The notes: a model not told the origin generated them from the letters alone. A stretch of 64,000 nucleotides of DNA from Rehmannia glutinosa (GCA_016081115.2 JABTTQ020002835.1:1-64000); one strand, 5' to 3'; positions 45,852 to 58,989 are shown, counted from the first letter of the stretch. A program made the numbers and translations.

Positions 45852-46849
45852 ATTTATGTTGGGAATATACGATGAAGTTCGAAAAATAAAGAGATTTGTT
45901 CGAGGCGCGCGAAAATTAGCACAGTCCTTAAGGATTTATTTTTGTAACCCCCAGGATTCAACAGGAATTTAGAACGACAAGTTTCATTCCAAACCCAGCA
46001 AAAGAAATGTAGTAGAAAATATTGGAAGAAGATTTTTGTTCCTCTCTTGCGTTTTTGGACTGTAAAAATGAGGTAGTTTTATAAGCCTCAACCCATCTAA
46101 ATTTAACATAAAATAAGGAGCACCCACTAAAAAGTGTAACCAATTATCTTTTGTTGATGGGCTCAAGGAGTAGGATAATTAGTTAAAATAAGAAGAAAAG
46201 TTAGGCTTGATAAGGAATCCTAGATAAGGTCAAATAAAACCAAAATAATAAATTTGAAGAAGAATGAAAATCTTTTAAAAAACTCCTATATACAACAATC
46301 CGCCACATGTTTTAAAAGATTTATAAAGAATAAGATGGAATGATTTGTTGGGTTATAAAATGAGTGTAGAATGCACTGAATCTGGTGACTTTTGGACTAT
46401 GAACCAGACCTTAGAAAGATAAGATTTAACGTACAGAGTATTGGTGAAACTTGTAGCTTCTATGAACCAATAACTCTTTATTGTAAGTTACAATCTTACC
46501 AGTCACATTACACCCTCTCAAGATTTTGTCGTTCAATGTGGTTTTGCGCTAATAGGCCATGCGCGTGCCTGGTATTCATGAGTGCTCTATAGACATGACA
46601 AAGTCTCATAGGAGCGGCCCCACTCCACACTCATATAGGTGAATTTCATCAAGTATATTTTGCAAGTAAATATACCACCCTTAAGGGATATGAAATTCAT
46701 TAAGAGATTATCAACTCAACCCTCATACTTGCATTCTAGCACTTCTCACACCATAGGAAGGGACAATTAATTTTGGTGCTAACAGAATTAACAAGTGACT
46801 TGTTATTACCCATATGAACCCCATTCATGGGATCTCCAATCACAGAGGT

Positions 46850-48900
46850 TGGGTTACTATCACTGTTAATTTATCAATTGGCTTAAGTCCCATTCCCCTC
46901 GATGTCTCAATAATTAATTGATTCCCAAAGGTTTAGTCAAAGAATCGGCCAAATTCATTTCTGACTTCACATAATAAATGGATATAACTCCATCTTTTAA
47001 CAGCTGTTTAACCACGTCTCAGACAAATATGTCTATTTTTACCATTAAAGGTTTTATTCTTTGCAATTGTAATTGTTGCTTGACAATCACAATGCATAGA
47101 CATTGAATATGTTGGTTTTGAACCCCACAGTATATCTGCTAAGAAGTTTTCGACCACTTAGTCTCATTGTCAGTCAACCCCAAGACAACAAACTCGGTCT
47201 TCATAGAAAATTAACTATAATAGTTTGTTTTGCTGACTTCCAAGTAATTGCACCCCCACCAAGGGTGAATATATAAACACTACTGGATTTTATCTCATCT
47301 AAATCAGAGATCCACTTAGCCTCACGAAATCCCTCTAATACGGAGGAAAATCCACAATAAAGAATACAATAATTCATGGTACCTCTCAAATATTTCATTA
47401 GCCTGACTAAAGCAGTCCGACGATCACAGTTGGGATCATATGTATATATGCTCAATCGACACACAAAATAAACTATGTCAAGTCGTGAAAAATTCACCAA
47501 ATGCAACAAACTCCCAATAATTTGTGCATACTCAGATTAAGCTACAGGATCACCACAAAAAAAAAATATCTTCAATCAAGTCTTAGCATCATAAGGAGTA
47601 CTCACAATTTTGACATTAAAATGTTCAAACTTCTTAACTCACAGTTTTGACATCGAAATGTCCAAACTTTTTAAGAAGTTTCTCAGCATAATGTTCTTGA
47701 GATAACATTACGATATCATCCTCTCTTATGATTTTAAGATTCAATATTACACTTGCTTCACCCATGTCCCTCACATCAAATTTAGAAGCAAGTTACTCTT
47801 TGGTTTTATATATTAAATCAAAGTTGCTACCAAATATGAGCATGTCATCCACATATAAAGAAATAATCACACTCATCATCAACAAGTTTTGTATAAATAC
47901 ATCTATCAACTTCAACAGAAGTAAAACCACCAGATAACAAAACTTGATTAAATTTCTCATGTCACTACTTAGGTGCTTGTTTTAAACCATATAATAATTT
48001 AAGTCATTTACAAACTTTGTTTTCATTTCCAGAAACAACACACCCTTCTGGTTGCACCATATAAATCTCTTCTTCCAAATCACAATTTACAAAAACAGTT
48101 TTTACATCCATTTGGTGAATAAAAAGTTTACGGATAGAAACAAAAGCAATCAAAACTCGAATAGAAGAAATTCTAGTTACTGGTGCAAAAGTATCAAAAT
48201 AATCCACATTTTGTTTTTGAGTAAAACCTTTTGCAACCAATCTAGCTTTGTATTTTTAATAGTTCCATCAGGATAATATTTCTTCTTAAAAATCCATGTG
48301 CAACTTATAGGTTTAGCTCCAGGTGGCAAATCAACTATAATCCAAGTTTTATTTTGTTCAATAGAATCAATTTCAGTTTTGATGGTTTCTTTCAAAATAT
48401 AAAGAATCAAAAGAAAAGCGCATTTTGAGGAAAATGTTAAAGGTTCATTTTCTACAAGATATGTATAAAAATCATTTCCAAAGGAAGTTTCTTCTCTTTG
48501 TCTCTTACTCCTTCTTAATTCCTCAAAAGAGTTCTCATTATTATGTTCAATAGGAGCATAAGAAGTAGATTCAAGTGCACGAAAATTGCTTAAAAAATCA
48601 GCATTTTTGAAGGAAAATTATGCTCAAAAAATCAAGCATTTTTGTTTCAACAATCGCAATCGAAATTTTAACTATTTTTTCTCTTTTTAGCACATCATTT
48701 TTCAAAACAAGAAATATATATATATTGAGACTATGATCAAGCATAACCAATAAATAGGCAATCGTACAACGAGATCCTCCCGGGTAAATAGAACAAATTT
48801 TAGAACGTATTTTTCTCTTTTTAGGATCAGGCAACATAACAATTTTAGGAAGACACCCCCACACTTTTAAATATTCCAGATTAGGTTGATAGCCTTTTCA
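46850..48900 (-). pseudogene. copia integrase end, RT and RNase H
   Basis: From 48900 down: an integrase C-terminal piece YLKVWGCLPKIVMLPDPKKR, then RT NKTWIIVDLPPGAKPISC, VAKGFTQKQNVDYFDTFAP, MDVKTVFVNCDLEEEIYMVQ, and SLYVDDMLIFGSN with intact YVDD near 47840. RNase H reads SIYTYDPNCDRRTALVRL, KYLRGTMNYCILYCGFSS and LGGGAITWKSAKQT, ending with DSLTKPLG and GMGLKPIDKL at about 46850. Frameshifts and stops at several places. These phrases are typical of Tnt1/Tork-type copia. Confidence 0.8.
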
Positions 48901-49411
48901 TAAACATATGGTATCTTTTCTATTTTCTCATAAAGCATTTATTTGCAAGTGTTAAGCAAATAAATAGTTTCACTCTAAAAAATTATCAACAACTCCTGAA
49001 CTGATGATTTCCCTTTCAACTGTACCATCTAATGCATAATATTATTCCATCCATTGATTTGATACTAATAACAGAGCCGGTGAATCGAAAGGGATCCACT
49101 GAGATTTTAGCTAAAGTTCCATCTCATAGAGTATAATCTAATCCCATCAACAAGCATAAATTAAATCATACCCAAAAATAAAAACTCTGTTCTATCATCC
49201 AAGAAAACATGTACATAATTTCTATGAATGCATACACCAAAAACATCCCAAGGAAAAAAGACTAAAAAGTTGGATGAACCATAAGACATGCATCTCAAGA
49301 AAATAATGAAACTACACACAGAAGCTCAGAAGCTCAGAAGCTCACGAACACAGATGAATACAAGTTCTTGAACGTATGCCAAAAAGGTAAAATTAATTGA
49401 AAATTACCAGG
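48901..49411 (-). other. decayed copia interior, no recognisable domain
   Basis: Between integrase remnants and the F-box fragment. A 9-bp agaagctca motif is repeated three times at 49319-49345. I found no gag or zinc knuckle in any frame. Confidence 0.45.
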
Positions 49412-49777
49412 TCACATTTGTAGCCATCTCCGAAACCGTCCAGGAATAACTGAGGAAATGCGCTCCGGTAGCTCTGTTAAGACGCCGTCATTCACATCCA
49501 TCTCGGGCGTAGCACCGCCGTTTGCCTCCTCCTCGATTCTGAGCCAGCGGCGGCACACCAAAGAGGAGCATTTTCTGTCGTCGGAGGAAAGTGACTGGAA
49601 AATGCACGCCAGGCATTAGTCGCGGAGCTTCAGAGAATAGTCATTTCCGGCGATGGATTCATCCAAGTCGGACGTCACATCGTCAGGGTTTTGGGAATCT
49701 GGCGCCACCGTTGGCGGGGAGGTGACAGCGACGCACTTGGAGGATCTGGGCCTCGAAGTGGAAGATGACTGGCACAT
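49412..49777 (-). pseudogene. SKIP2/VFB-like F-box protein, N-terminal fragment
   Basis: Minus strand, starting ATG at 49777. The start MCQSSSTSRPRSSKC matches the conserved MGQSxST start of SKIP2/VFB proteins. An acidic linker is followed by NDYSLKLRD, a stop (TAA) where Glu is expected, then the F-box core CLACIFQSLSSDDRKCSSLV, CRRWLRIE, and later TELPERISSVIPGRF. A final out-of-frame YKCD resembles the LALKCD that opens the LRR part. In the family the F-box binds SKP1/ASK in an SCF ubiquitin ligase; the LRRs that choose the substrate are absent here. It lies in the sense direction just inside the 5' LTR of a copia element, and the sequence is far more GC-rich than its surroundings. Confidence 0.72.
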
Positions 49778-49851
49778 TAGCGGTGGGTAAATGGCTTTTA
49801 GTTTTCTACTCCCTCAGGTGGTTTTGTTTCTTCAGAGTGTGTAATTACAAC

Positions 49852-49895
<44 letters not shown>

Positions 49896-50113
49896 TATCT
49901 TTAAACAAGGCATCGAAATAGGAATTAATGGGGATTTGCTGAAAGGATTGTTTTTTTGTGCTAACTTTTTGGTTAACTTTTCTTTAGAGAGAAATTCTAT
50001 TTTATCATCTGTGATTTGTATGGTGTAAGAGAGACGAGAGCGAAAGCCGAAAACTAATCGGTGACAGCGGAATAATTAATAGTTTTGTCGAACTCCAGAT
50101 AAATCCTTAAGAT
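49778..50113 (-). other. leader between 5' LTR and F-box fragment
   Basis: Non-coding. Contains an (AT)n run of about 37 bp at 49856-49892 and a pyrimidine-rich tttcgctctcgtctctctta (minus strand, near 50030), like the 5' UTR of a plant gene. No tRNA-Met primer site directly after the LTR. Confidence 0.5.
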
Positions 50114-51085
50114 TGTTGGGAATATACGATGAAGTTCGAAAAATAAAGAGATTTGTTTCTGAGGCGTGCGAAAATTAGCACTGTCTTTAAGGATTTATTT
50201 TTATAACCCTCAGGATTCAACAGGAATTTAGAACGACAAGTTTATTCCAAACCCAGCAAAAGAAATGTAGTAGAAAATATTGGAAGAAGATTTTTGTTCC
50301 TCTCTTGCGTTTTTGGACTGTAAAAATGATGTAGTTTTATAAGCCTCACCCCATCTAAATTTAACATAAAATAAGGAGCACCCACTAAAAAGTGTAACCA
50401 ATTATCTTTTGTTGATGGGCTCAAGGAGTAGGATAATTAGTTAAAATAAGAAGAAAAGTTAGGCTTGATAAGGAATCCTAGATAAGGTCAAATAAAACCA
50501 AAATAATAAATTTGAAGTGGAATAAAAATCTTTTAAAACACTCCTATATACAACAGTTTATGCGTGTCACTATGAAAAATAAGATAGAACATTTTGCTAC
50601 ATAACATGCATATATGCATGACCTTTACAAACTTTTGATAGGACAAGAAAAACCATGATGCCACAGAATTGAGCCAACACAACAACATGATATCAAATTA
50701 ATTACTTGGTAGATTAATAGTTCCGCGCGGCGGCTATTACCGCAAACTTCCGAAAATATAGTTGAACTATAGTTTTTTGTTGCATATCATCGTACCTCTC
50801 CCATAGCATGACCCCTCCATAACTTCGGTCTTCAGGCCGTCCTAATTTTTGGTAGAATGTCATGGACTAGAACATTAGACGGAATGTATCCAGCAGCCGC
50901 AGATTCAGATGCCGGCAAGCCCATGAAAATCTTACTACTTGTCGGGACCGAAAATACCCACCCATCCCACGCGGATATAACACTTATTATACTACCCCTG
51001 TAATCACAATCTACACTGTTGTAAAACTGCATGTTTTGCATGTTTTTGTGTGTGAATTTTGTGTGATTTCTAATTTTCGTATGAG

Positions 51086-51508
51086 CAGGTCCGTACTTGA
51101 TGGTAGGCACAGTAGGCCATTGCCTAGGGCCCCAAATTTTTAGGGGCCCAATTTTTTTTTATATTCCTAATGAAAAATAATTTTTGGCCCTATTTTTTTC
51201 ATTCTCAGACCAAAACACCCAAGAAAAGACTTTCAACTTCAAAGTACAACACCCAAATTTCAAAAAAGGCCCAAACTCTTTTTATATTGTTCACTATTCA
51301 AATGCACAATTCTCAAGATAAAACGAGGGACTTAAATTTAATTACAACTTTTAAGAACGAAACTCTTTCTCTTCTCCATTGTGAGTCGTCACTTTCATCT
51401 TCCTCACTTGGTCACTCCTCGGACTAAAGATCAAAGGCGACGGAGGTGGTCAAGGGGCCCATTTTCAGAATCGCGCCTAGGGCCCTGTGAAGCACAGGTC
51501 CGGCCCTG
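51086..51508. mobile_element. hAT MITE (423 bp) inside the solo LTR
   Basis: Perfect 8-bp duplication CGTATGAG (51078-51085 and 51509-51516). Ends CAGGTCCGTACTTG and, inward from the right, CAGGGCCGGACCTGTG. Subterminal gcctagggcccc/gcctagggccct motifs form an extended inverted repeat. No transposase. Confidence 0.85.
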
Positions 51509-51689
51509 CGTATGAGTGATTATTCGTGTTTTTGTGTCTTTTCGACCCATTTTATATTGTCATATGTTACGTATGGTATTTTTGGTTGTTTAGTAGGTTT
51601 TCGTGAAAAGAGAACTTAAAAACGGACTAAAACGATCGAAACGGACATTACGGGCGAATAACAGTTGGGGAAAGCCAAAGTTGTGCGCG

Positions 51690-51975
51690 CGGCGCGCAAC
51701 GTCAAAATTGACGTAAATGAGCGTGCCGTGCAACAGTGCGCGGACACGCACTCCGTCGGCAGGCAAGGCAGGCACCCGCGCGCGCACCCACGCGCGCCAG
51801 GCACCCACACAAGGCGCCCGCGCAAGGCATGCGGCGGGCAAGAAGCGCGTCGCGCAACCATGCGCGCGAGGAGACTGTGCGGACGAGCACCGCGAGAATT
51901 TCTAGAAATTTTATTCCGATTTTCCCTTTCTTTTTGGATTCTTCCACCTTGTATAGGCTTAGGCTTATAAATAGC
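51690..51975 (+). promoter_or_regulatory. GC-rich U3 and TATA box of the solo LTR
   Basis: 51690-51900 is strikingly GC-rich (runs of cgcg, gcgcgc, cacccgcgcgcg) in an otherwise AT-rich region. It opens long frames on all strands that have no protein resemblance. It is followed by TATAAATAG at about 51966. Many CG sites make it a likely methylation target. Promoter activity is inferred. Confidence 0.45.
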
Positions 51976-52897
51976 CCTTGGGGGGTCCATAATTTCTATA
52001 CTTTATTTTTTTGGTATTTTTCTCTTGCTTTCAACATTGGGATTGCTTGGTTTCTTCCCCTTGAAGTTTTTTTTGTTTTCTAATTAAAGAGTAAGATTTC
52101 TTCATCTCTTTTGTCTGATTTTAATTGTTGGGTGATTATTATTATTGCATGATTATGTTTATGATTATATTCTTTCCATCAATTGTGATTATGATTCTAT
52201 CACCAAGCAGGAACTAATTTCCTTGTTCTAGGATTAAGATGATTTGATTCAAACAAACAAGCATGAGTATTGATTAATTGATATGCTTTCATGAATAAAT
52301 TATTTTACTTGTTGATTGATTGTTTGGTCAACTCTTGATTGTTTGAGAGAATAATTGAGATCGAGAGAAGATATTATACATGGACTAAATTTATTTAGGG
52401 GGTTAGATATGAATCAGAGATGTATTTGTTGGATCTTTAATCCAACATTGGGCTTATATGTGAGATAATTATGTATTGTGGACTGTCAATTAAGGTTAAG
52501 CCCATTTTATAAGTGATCAAATAAGGTTTAAGGAATTGAGCTTTAATGTATCTAATAGGGTGTGGGCCTTTAATGTGTAGATACTTAATGGGCTATTCCT
52601 ATTTTAATGATGGGCTAAAATAGGGTACCCAATATAACACAGTTATATAACGGTTATGGTCCCTAGGTCATGCGTCTACGAAATTCTATTCTGCTATCCA
52701 ATCGCCAGAAAGAAACCTACGGAGAAAACTAAAGGGTTCTCTGAAAATCTTTGAGACGTGTAGATCTAGAAGGCCAGATCCCAGAACAAATTGATATGGA
52801 TTCAGGTACGCTTCCGCGATCTAGTTTTGATTCTTGATAATTCGATATGAACGCTCCTGGATTAAAGTGATTGTTTTCACTAAAGTTTATTCCAACA

Positions 52898-54051
52898 AGT
52901 GGTATCAGAGTCGTTTCATATTGAGTTATTTGGAATCGAATTTTTTTCGATAATCATATACGAAACTGTTAGTATATTCCGGATCTGTGTTTGGATATGG
53001 ATTCAATTCTATGGCTTAATTCTGAAACTTCGAATCGATGGTTTTGTGTGGATTAATCATTAAACAATCAGTTTCTGAAAGAAATTCGAAATTGACGGTT
53101 TTGGAAAACCTGAATATTTTCGGTACCTGTTCTTCGTCGAATTGCTATGGATTAAGAAACAAAATTTGGATTATCTGTTATATTTCAGATTCTAGTTGTG
53201 TGCAGATTTGGATTGTTTAATTATTTATGAATTGTTGATTTTTTATTGAGATTCTGTTGTTCTCCGTATCGGATTTACGAGATTTTTTGAAAATATGGAT
53301 TTCACCATTTTCACGTTTGCCGAGAGTTTGGGTGCTCTAATGGGGAAAATGGCGTTTTTGACCCTTATTTGATTGCAAATTTTGAGAAAATTGGGGCTTC
53401 ACTTTTGTGTGACTAATGTTTCCTTGGGTTTTTCTGTCATTATATATATTTGTGGCCCATTTCCGGTTAAAGAAATTTAGGGTTTTGATATTAAAAAAAA
53501 AAGTTTTAATTTGGGGCTTATTAAAGTTTGTTTGTTTTTAAAATTGACCTCAAATAATATGGAAAATCCTAAATTAAGTTTGATCTTGGAATTTAAATCT
53601 TAAATTCGAATAATGGTATGGATTATATATTTTGAGATGAATTAATTGAAACAACATGTCACCAAAGTGACTTCTCTTGTGTAAACTAATTTGTTTTGAA
53701 ATATAAAAGGTCGTGCGCGTGTAACTTATGTGAATATTAACCGGCCCAAATGAAGGTTAATATTTATCAGAATTGCACGTGCGCCTGTGGTAATAAACCC
53801 GTGATAATTATTCGGTTCACATATAAACACTAAATCGGCCCAAAGGAAGATTTATTGTTTGATATGTTCTTATTATCAGGTTTGATTACTGCACCAAGAT
53901 ATCAATTACAAGTTAATATTTTGTCCAAAGATGAAATATTGGTGGAGTGCCGATATCTTGAGATGGGAATTACCAATATTTGAATTTATCATTATAATTC
54001 TAAGTATACTTTATGTGAGCATAATTAGTTTTTTTTTTTTTGGATTCAACT
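52898..54051 (+). other. copia leader between primer site and gag
   Basis: About 1.15 kb, non-coding, AT-rich. Holds only one short unrecognised frame. Such leaders carry packaging and dimerisation signals in LTR elements; none can be pinpointed here. Confidence 0.6.
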
Positions 54052-57000
54052 ATGTCTACTCCTGCTAATATTACTGTCATCATCAACTCAATTCCTATGC
54101 TAAATGGCACTAACTTCAAGTCATGGCAAGAGAACCTTCTGATAGTTCTCGGAGTCATGGACCTCGACCTTGCGATAAGGATTGATTCTCCACCCCCTCT
54201 TACTGATAAAAGTACTTCAGATGAAAAGAGGGATATGGAAAGGTGGGAGAAATCGAATCGCATGTGTATGATGATCATGAAGAAAGACATTCCGGAAGCA
54301 TTCAGGGGCACTATGTCTGAGAAAATTACTACAGCTAAGGAATTTCTTGCGGATATTGAGAAAAGGTTTGTCAAGAATGAAAAGGCTGAAATTGGTACGC
54401 TCTTGACAAATCTGATTTCAATGAGGTATGGAGGGACAGGCAATATCAGAGAATACATTATGGAGATGTCTCATACTGCTTCAAAATTAAGAGCACTTAA
54501 GCTAGAACTCTCAGAGGACTTGCTAGTGCATTTGGTTTTAATATATCTTCCAGGATAATTTACCAAGTTTAAGGTGAGCTATAACTGTCAGAAAGAGACT
54601 TGGTCTCTGAATGAACTCATCTCACACTGTGTCCAGGAAGAGGAAAGGTTGAAGCAAGATAAGACAAAAAGTGCTAATATTGTCTCAACTTCCAAGCATA
54701 AGGGCAAGGGATTGAAAAGAAAGAAGGATAAGGAAGCTGCAAAGACAGCACCACAAAAGAAACAACAAAAGGCACCCATCGCAATGAAGGTACTAGCGAT
54801 CTTTGATGTATTGCTACGGGTTGTTTCTTCTGTGGAGCTGAAGGACATGTGAAAAAGCAGTGTACCAACTATCACGCTTGGCGTGCTAAGAAAGGTATGC
54901 TACTTAATTTGGTTTGTTCTGAGGTTAATTTAACTTCGGTTCCTAGATTCTGGTGCAACAACTCACATCAGTGTGTCTATGCAGGGTTGCCTCCATTGCC
55001 GAAAACCAAGTGATGGTGAAAGATACATCTATGTGGGCGACGGCAAGACAGTTGAAGTTGGAGCAATAGGAAAATTTAGATTATTGTTACAGACTAGATT
55101 TTATTTGGATCTTAATGATACATTCGTAGTACCGTCTTTTCGACGGAATTTGATTTTTGTTTCTGTTTTGGACAAATTTGGTTATTCTTGTTCATTTGGA
55201 AATGGGATATTTAGTTTGTTTCATGATTCAAAATTAGTTGGGTCTGGTTCTTTATCTGGTTATGATAATATTTATTTGATGGATATCATTGCTTCATTTA
55301 ATGAATCCCTGCATCTATATACACGAGGTGTGAAAAGAAAATTAACCAATGAGAATTCAGCTATGTTATGGCACAAGAGATTGGGTCATATCTCCAAAAG
55401 AAGAATTGAAAGACTTGTGTCAGACGAGATTCTCGATCCCTTAGATTTTACAGACTTTGATATTTGTGTTAATTGTATTAAGGGAAAACAAACCAACAAT
55501 AGGAGATTTGTAGCCAACAGGACTTCAGACGTCTTAGAACTTATACATACGGACATTTGTGGGCCATTTCCTACTGTAGCTTGGAATGGTCAACAATATT
55601 TTATAACGTTCATAGACGATTCTTCTAGATATGGTTACATATTTCTCATCCATGAAAAATCACAGTCATTGGATGTGTTCACATCCTAAAATGCTGAAGT
55701 TGAGAATCAACTCAACAAAAGGATTAAAAGTGTCCGATCTGATCGTGGTGGCGAGTACTACGATATATATGATGGTTCAGGTGAACAACGTCCAGGACCA
55801 TTTGCTAAATTTCTAGAGGAATGCGGTATTGTCCCACAGTACACCATGCCGGGTTCACCCACTATGAATGGTGTTGCTGAAAGACGGTACAAAACGCTTA
55901 AGGATATGGTGAGGAGTATGATTAGTCATTCTACCTTACCAGAATCACTCTGGGGAGAAGCACTTAAGACTGCATCATATATCCTAAATAGGGTTCCAAC
56001 TAAAGCAACTAACAAAACCCCTTATGAACTTTGGACGGGCAAGAAGCCTAGTCTAAAACATTGCACGTTTGGGGATGTCCAGTTGAGGCAAGGCCTTACA
56101 AGCCTAATGAAAAGAAACTGGACCTAAGGACAGTTAGTTGTTATTTTTATGATCTCACAACTAAGACTATTTTTGAGTCGGAAATGCCCGGTTCTTTGAG
56201 GATGTTGAGTTTGCGGGGGGAGATAGAGTAAAAGACTTTGTCTTTGAAGAGGAATACGTTGATATTCCCACAGGTGTTGTTGGCATTGATCAGAATTTCA
56301 TTCCTGACCTTGTTCAAGACACAAATCATGACAATGTCGGAGAACCTCCTGTTGCAGAAGTTATTCCAAATGAGCAAACTCTACAACCTCAAGAACCAGT
56401 GCCATTAAGAAGATCCACTAGGGAAAGAAGAAGTGCAATGTCAGACGATTATATTGTATTTCTCCAAGAAAATGAGGTTGACATTGGAATGATGGAAGAT
56501 GATCCAATCAGCTTCCATCAAGCCATGGAAAGTTCCAACTCTCAAAAGTGGATAGATGCCATGAATGAAGAGATAAAGTCCATGAGGGATAATGACGTAT
56601 GGGAGCTTGTCTCATTGCCAGAAGGTGTGAAACCCATTGGTTGCAAATGGATATTTAAAACCAAGAGGGATTCAAGAGGTAATGTGGAAAGGCACAAAGC
56701 TCGTCTTGTCGCAAAGGGCTTTACACAGAAAGAAGGCATCGATTATAAAGATACTTTCTCTCCAGTTTCTTCGAAAGACTCTTTTCGGATTATAATGACA
56801 TTGGTGGCACACTTTGATCTTGAGTTACATCAGATGGATGTGAAGACAGCGTTTCTCAATGGTGACATTGATGAGACAATTTATATGATGCAACCAGAAA
56901 ACTTTGTGTCAGAAGACTCAAAGGATATGGTTTGCAAACTAAAGAAATCCATCTATGGGCTCAAGAAGCACTAGACAATGGTATTTCAAATTTCATCAAG

Positions 57001-58076
57001 TGATCATCTCGTTTGGTTTTGAGATGAATTTGGTCGATGATTGTGTATACCATAAGTTCTGTGGGAGTAAGTATATATTTCTGGTTTTGTATGTCGATGG
57101 CATTTTGCTTTCCAGCAACGATATAGACTTATTGCACGACACCAAGAGATTTTTAGCCAAGAATTTTGACATGAAAGATCTTGGTGACGCCTCTTTTGTG
57201 TTAAGGATACAAATACATCGGGATCGCTCTCGGGGTATATTGGGATTGTCACAAAAGAGCTATATCAAAAAGGTTCTTAAAAGATATGGCATGCAGGATT
57301 GTAAACCAGGAGATACCCCTGTGGCTAAGGGAGACAAATTTAGTCTCAAACAGTGCCCTAATAATGATTTTGAGGAAAAGGAAATGCAGAAGATTCCTTA
57401 TGCGTCAGTAGTAGGGAGTCTAATGTATGCTCAAGTATGTACGCGTCCAGACATTGCGTATATAGTAGGGATGTTGGGCAGATATTTGAGCAAGCCAGGA
57501 ATAGACCATTGGAAAGCAGCCAAACGGGTCTTGAGGTACTTGCAAAGAATAAAAGGTTACATGCTCACATACAGGAGGTCGGATCAGCTTGAGATCGTTG
57601 GATATACTGACTCTGATTTTGCTGGATGCCAAGATAGTATAAAATCTATGTCAGGCTATATTTTTCTGCTGGCTGGAGGTGTTGTCTCTTGGATGAGTGC
57701 TAAACAGTCCATTATAGCCTCTTCTACTATGGCAACAGAATTTATAGCATGTTATGAGGCATCCAACCACGGTGTATGGCTTCGGAACTTTGTCAAAGGG
57801 CTCCGCATAGTAGATGGCATTGAAAGGCCACTCAAGTTATATTGTGACAATAAGTCGGCAGTGCAATATTCCAATAACAACAGGAGCTCGATGAAGTCAA
57901 AGCATATTGACATCAAGTTTCTAGTTGTTAAAGAAAGAGTTCAAAGTGGACATGTGTCTATTGAACATATCGGTACAAACTCCATGATTGCGGATCCGCT
58001 TACTAAGGGATTGCCACCCAAAACGTTTCATGGGCTTACTGCTCGTATGGGTGTCTTGTCATTTGAGGATATTTAG
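54052..58076 (+). pseudogene. copia gag-pol polyprotein, nearly complete, with stops
   Basis: Gag starts at the ATG at 54052 (MSTPANITVIINSIPMLNG); one Gln codon is TAA at 54556. Zinc knuckle CFFCGAEGHVKKQC (54822-54863) is intact but out of frame. Protease LDSGATTHIS is near 54945. Integrase has its HHCC finger (LWHKRLGHIS, CVNCIKGKQ), HTDICGPF, a stop at 55687, SDRGGEYYD and NGVAERR. RT: NDVWELVSLPEGVKPIGC, VAKGFTQKEGIDYKDTFSP, MDVKTAFLNGDIDETIYMMQ, then a frameshift at about 56965 and VLYVDGILLSSND, where the YVDD motif is YVDG. RNase H acidic residues survive (YTDSDFAG, ATEF, CDN, KHIDIKF) to the stop at 58076. At least two stops, two to three frameshifts and the changed RT active site make it inactive. 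Confidence 0.88.
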
Positions 58077-58989
58077 TTCTAGTGGGAGTTTGTAATTATA
58101 ATGTTCTTTTGATGTAGACACATTTTCAGTTATTTCAGTGTATGGATATGTTGAAGTTATTTTCTACAGAAACTAAGGTTATTTGATTTATTCACACTTT
58201 GATTTTGGTATATGGTTGATCTCACTAAGTTAAGGTGGACCAGTTGGAAATATATATATTACAATCACATTACATGAAATTTCCATGCTACGCATCCACA
58301 TCATAATCCATGTCATTTAATTGTATTGGCATATGTGACCATTGATGGGTCGAGTTACGATAAATGTAATGAAGGCCGCTTTGATCCTGTGTTGGTGCGA
58401 TTAATGGACCGGATTGGTTATAGATACATTTTGTTATGACAACAAAGCTGAGCTCATATGGTTATTTTTACAATACATAATTATAAGGTTACAGATATAG
58501 CCCAAGTGGGAGATTGTTGGATCTTTAATCCAACATTGGGCTTATATGTTAAATAACTATGTATTGTGGACTGTCAATTAAGGTTAAGCCCATTTTATAA
58601 GTGATTAAATAAGGTTTAAGGAATTGGGCTTTAATGTATCTAATAGGGTATGGGCCTTTAATGTGTAGATACTTAATGGGCTATTCCTATTTTAATGATG
58701 GGCTAAAATAGGGTACCCAATATAACACAGTTATATAAGGGTTATGGTCCCTAGGTCATCGTCTACGAAATTTTATTCTGCTATCCCATCGCCAGAAAGA
58801 AACCTACGGAGAAAACTAAAGGGTTCTCTAAAAATCTTTGAGACGTGTAGATCTAGAAGGCCAGATCCCAAAACCAATTGATATGGATTCAAGTACGCTT
58901 CCGCGATCTAGTTTTGATTCTTGAAAATTCGATATGAACGCTCCTGGATTAAAGTGATTGTTTTCACTAAAGTTTATTCCAACAGTATT

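Larger units (their letters stand above)
45857..50555 (-). mobile_element. Tnt1/Tork-like copia element with paired LTRs and F-box insert
   Basis: LTRs 45857-46297 (441 bp) and 50114-50555 (442 bp), about 97% alike by eye, run TGTTGTATATAGGAG to TATTCCCAACA on the minus strand. Flanks are attta/gttta (one mismatch). A polypurine-like ATGTGGCGGAT precedes the 3' LTR. Coding order on the minus strand is integrase, RT, RNase H. Gag and protease are missing, and no TGGTATCAGAGC primer site follows the 5' LTR. Instead a plant F-box gene start lies there. The LTR similarity indicates a fairly recent insertion. Confidence 0.8.
52427..58984 (+). mobile_element. full-length Ty1/copia element (6558 bp) inside the solo LTR
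   Basis: 5' LTR 52427-52897 and 3' LTR 58515-58984 (471 and 470 bp, roughly 97% alike by eye, TGTTGGATC to TTCCAACA). The target duplication is GTATT (52422-52426 and 58985-58989). The primer site TGGTATCAGAG follows the 5' LTR at 52900, and a polypurine tract (cccaagtgggagat) precedes the 3' LTR. A leader of about 1.1 kb precedes gag. All domains are present in the normal order, with a handful of stops and shifts, so it was active recently in evolutionary terms but is no longer autonomous. Confidence 0.92.

Noticed and set aside
45857..50555. Reading the two copies of 441-442 bp as a simple segmental duplication
   Set aside because: They have TG...CA ends, a near-matching 5-bp flank, a purine tract and copia pol between them, so they are LTRs.
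51590..52083. Long overlapping Arg/Ala-rich open frames on both strands
   Set aside because: Caused by the GC-rich U3 block, which lowers stop-codon frequency in all frames; no family resemblance and no conservation of a single frame.
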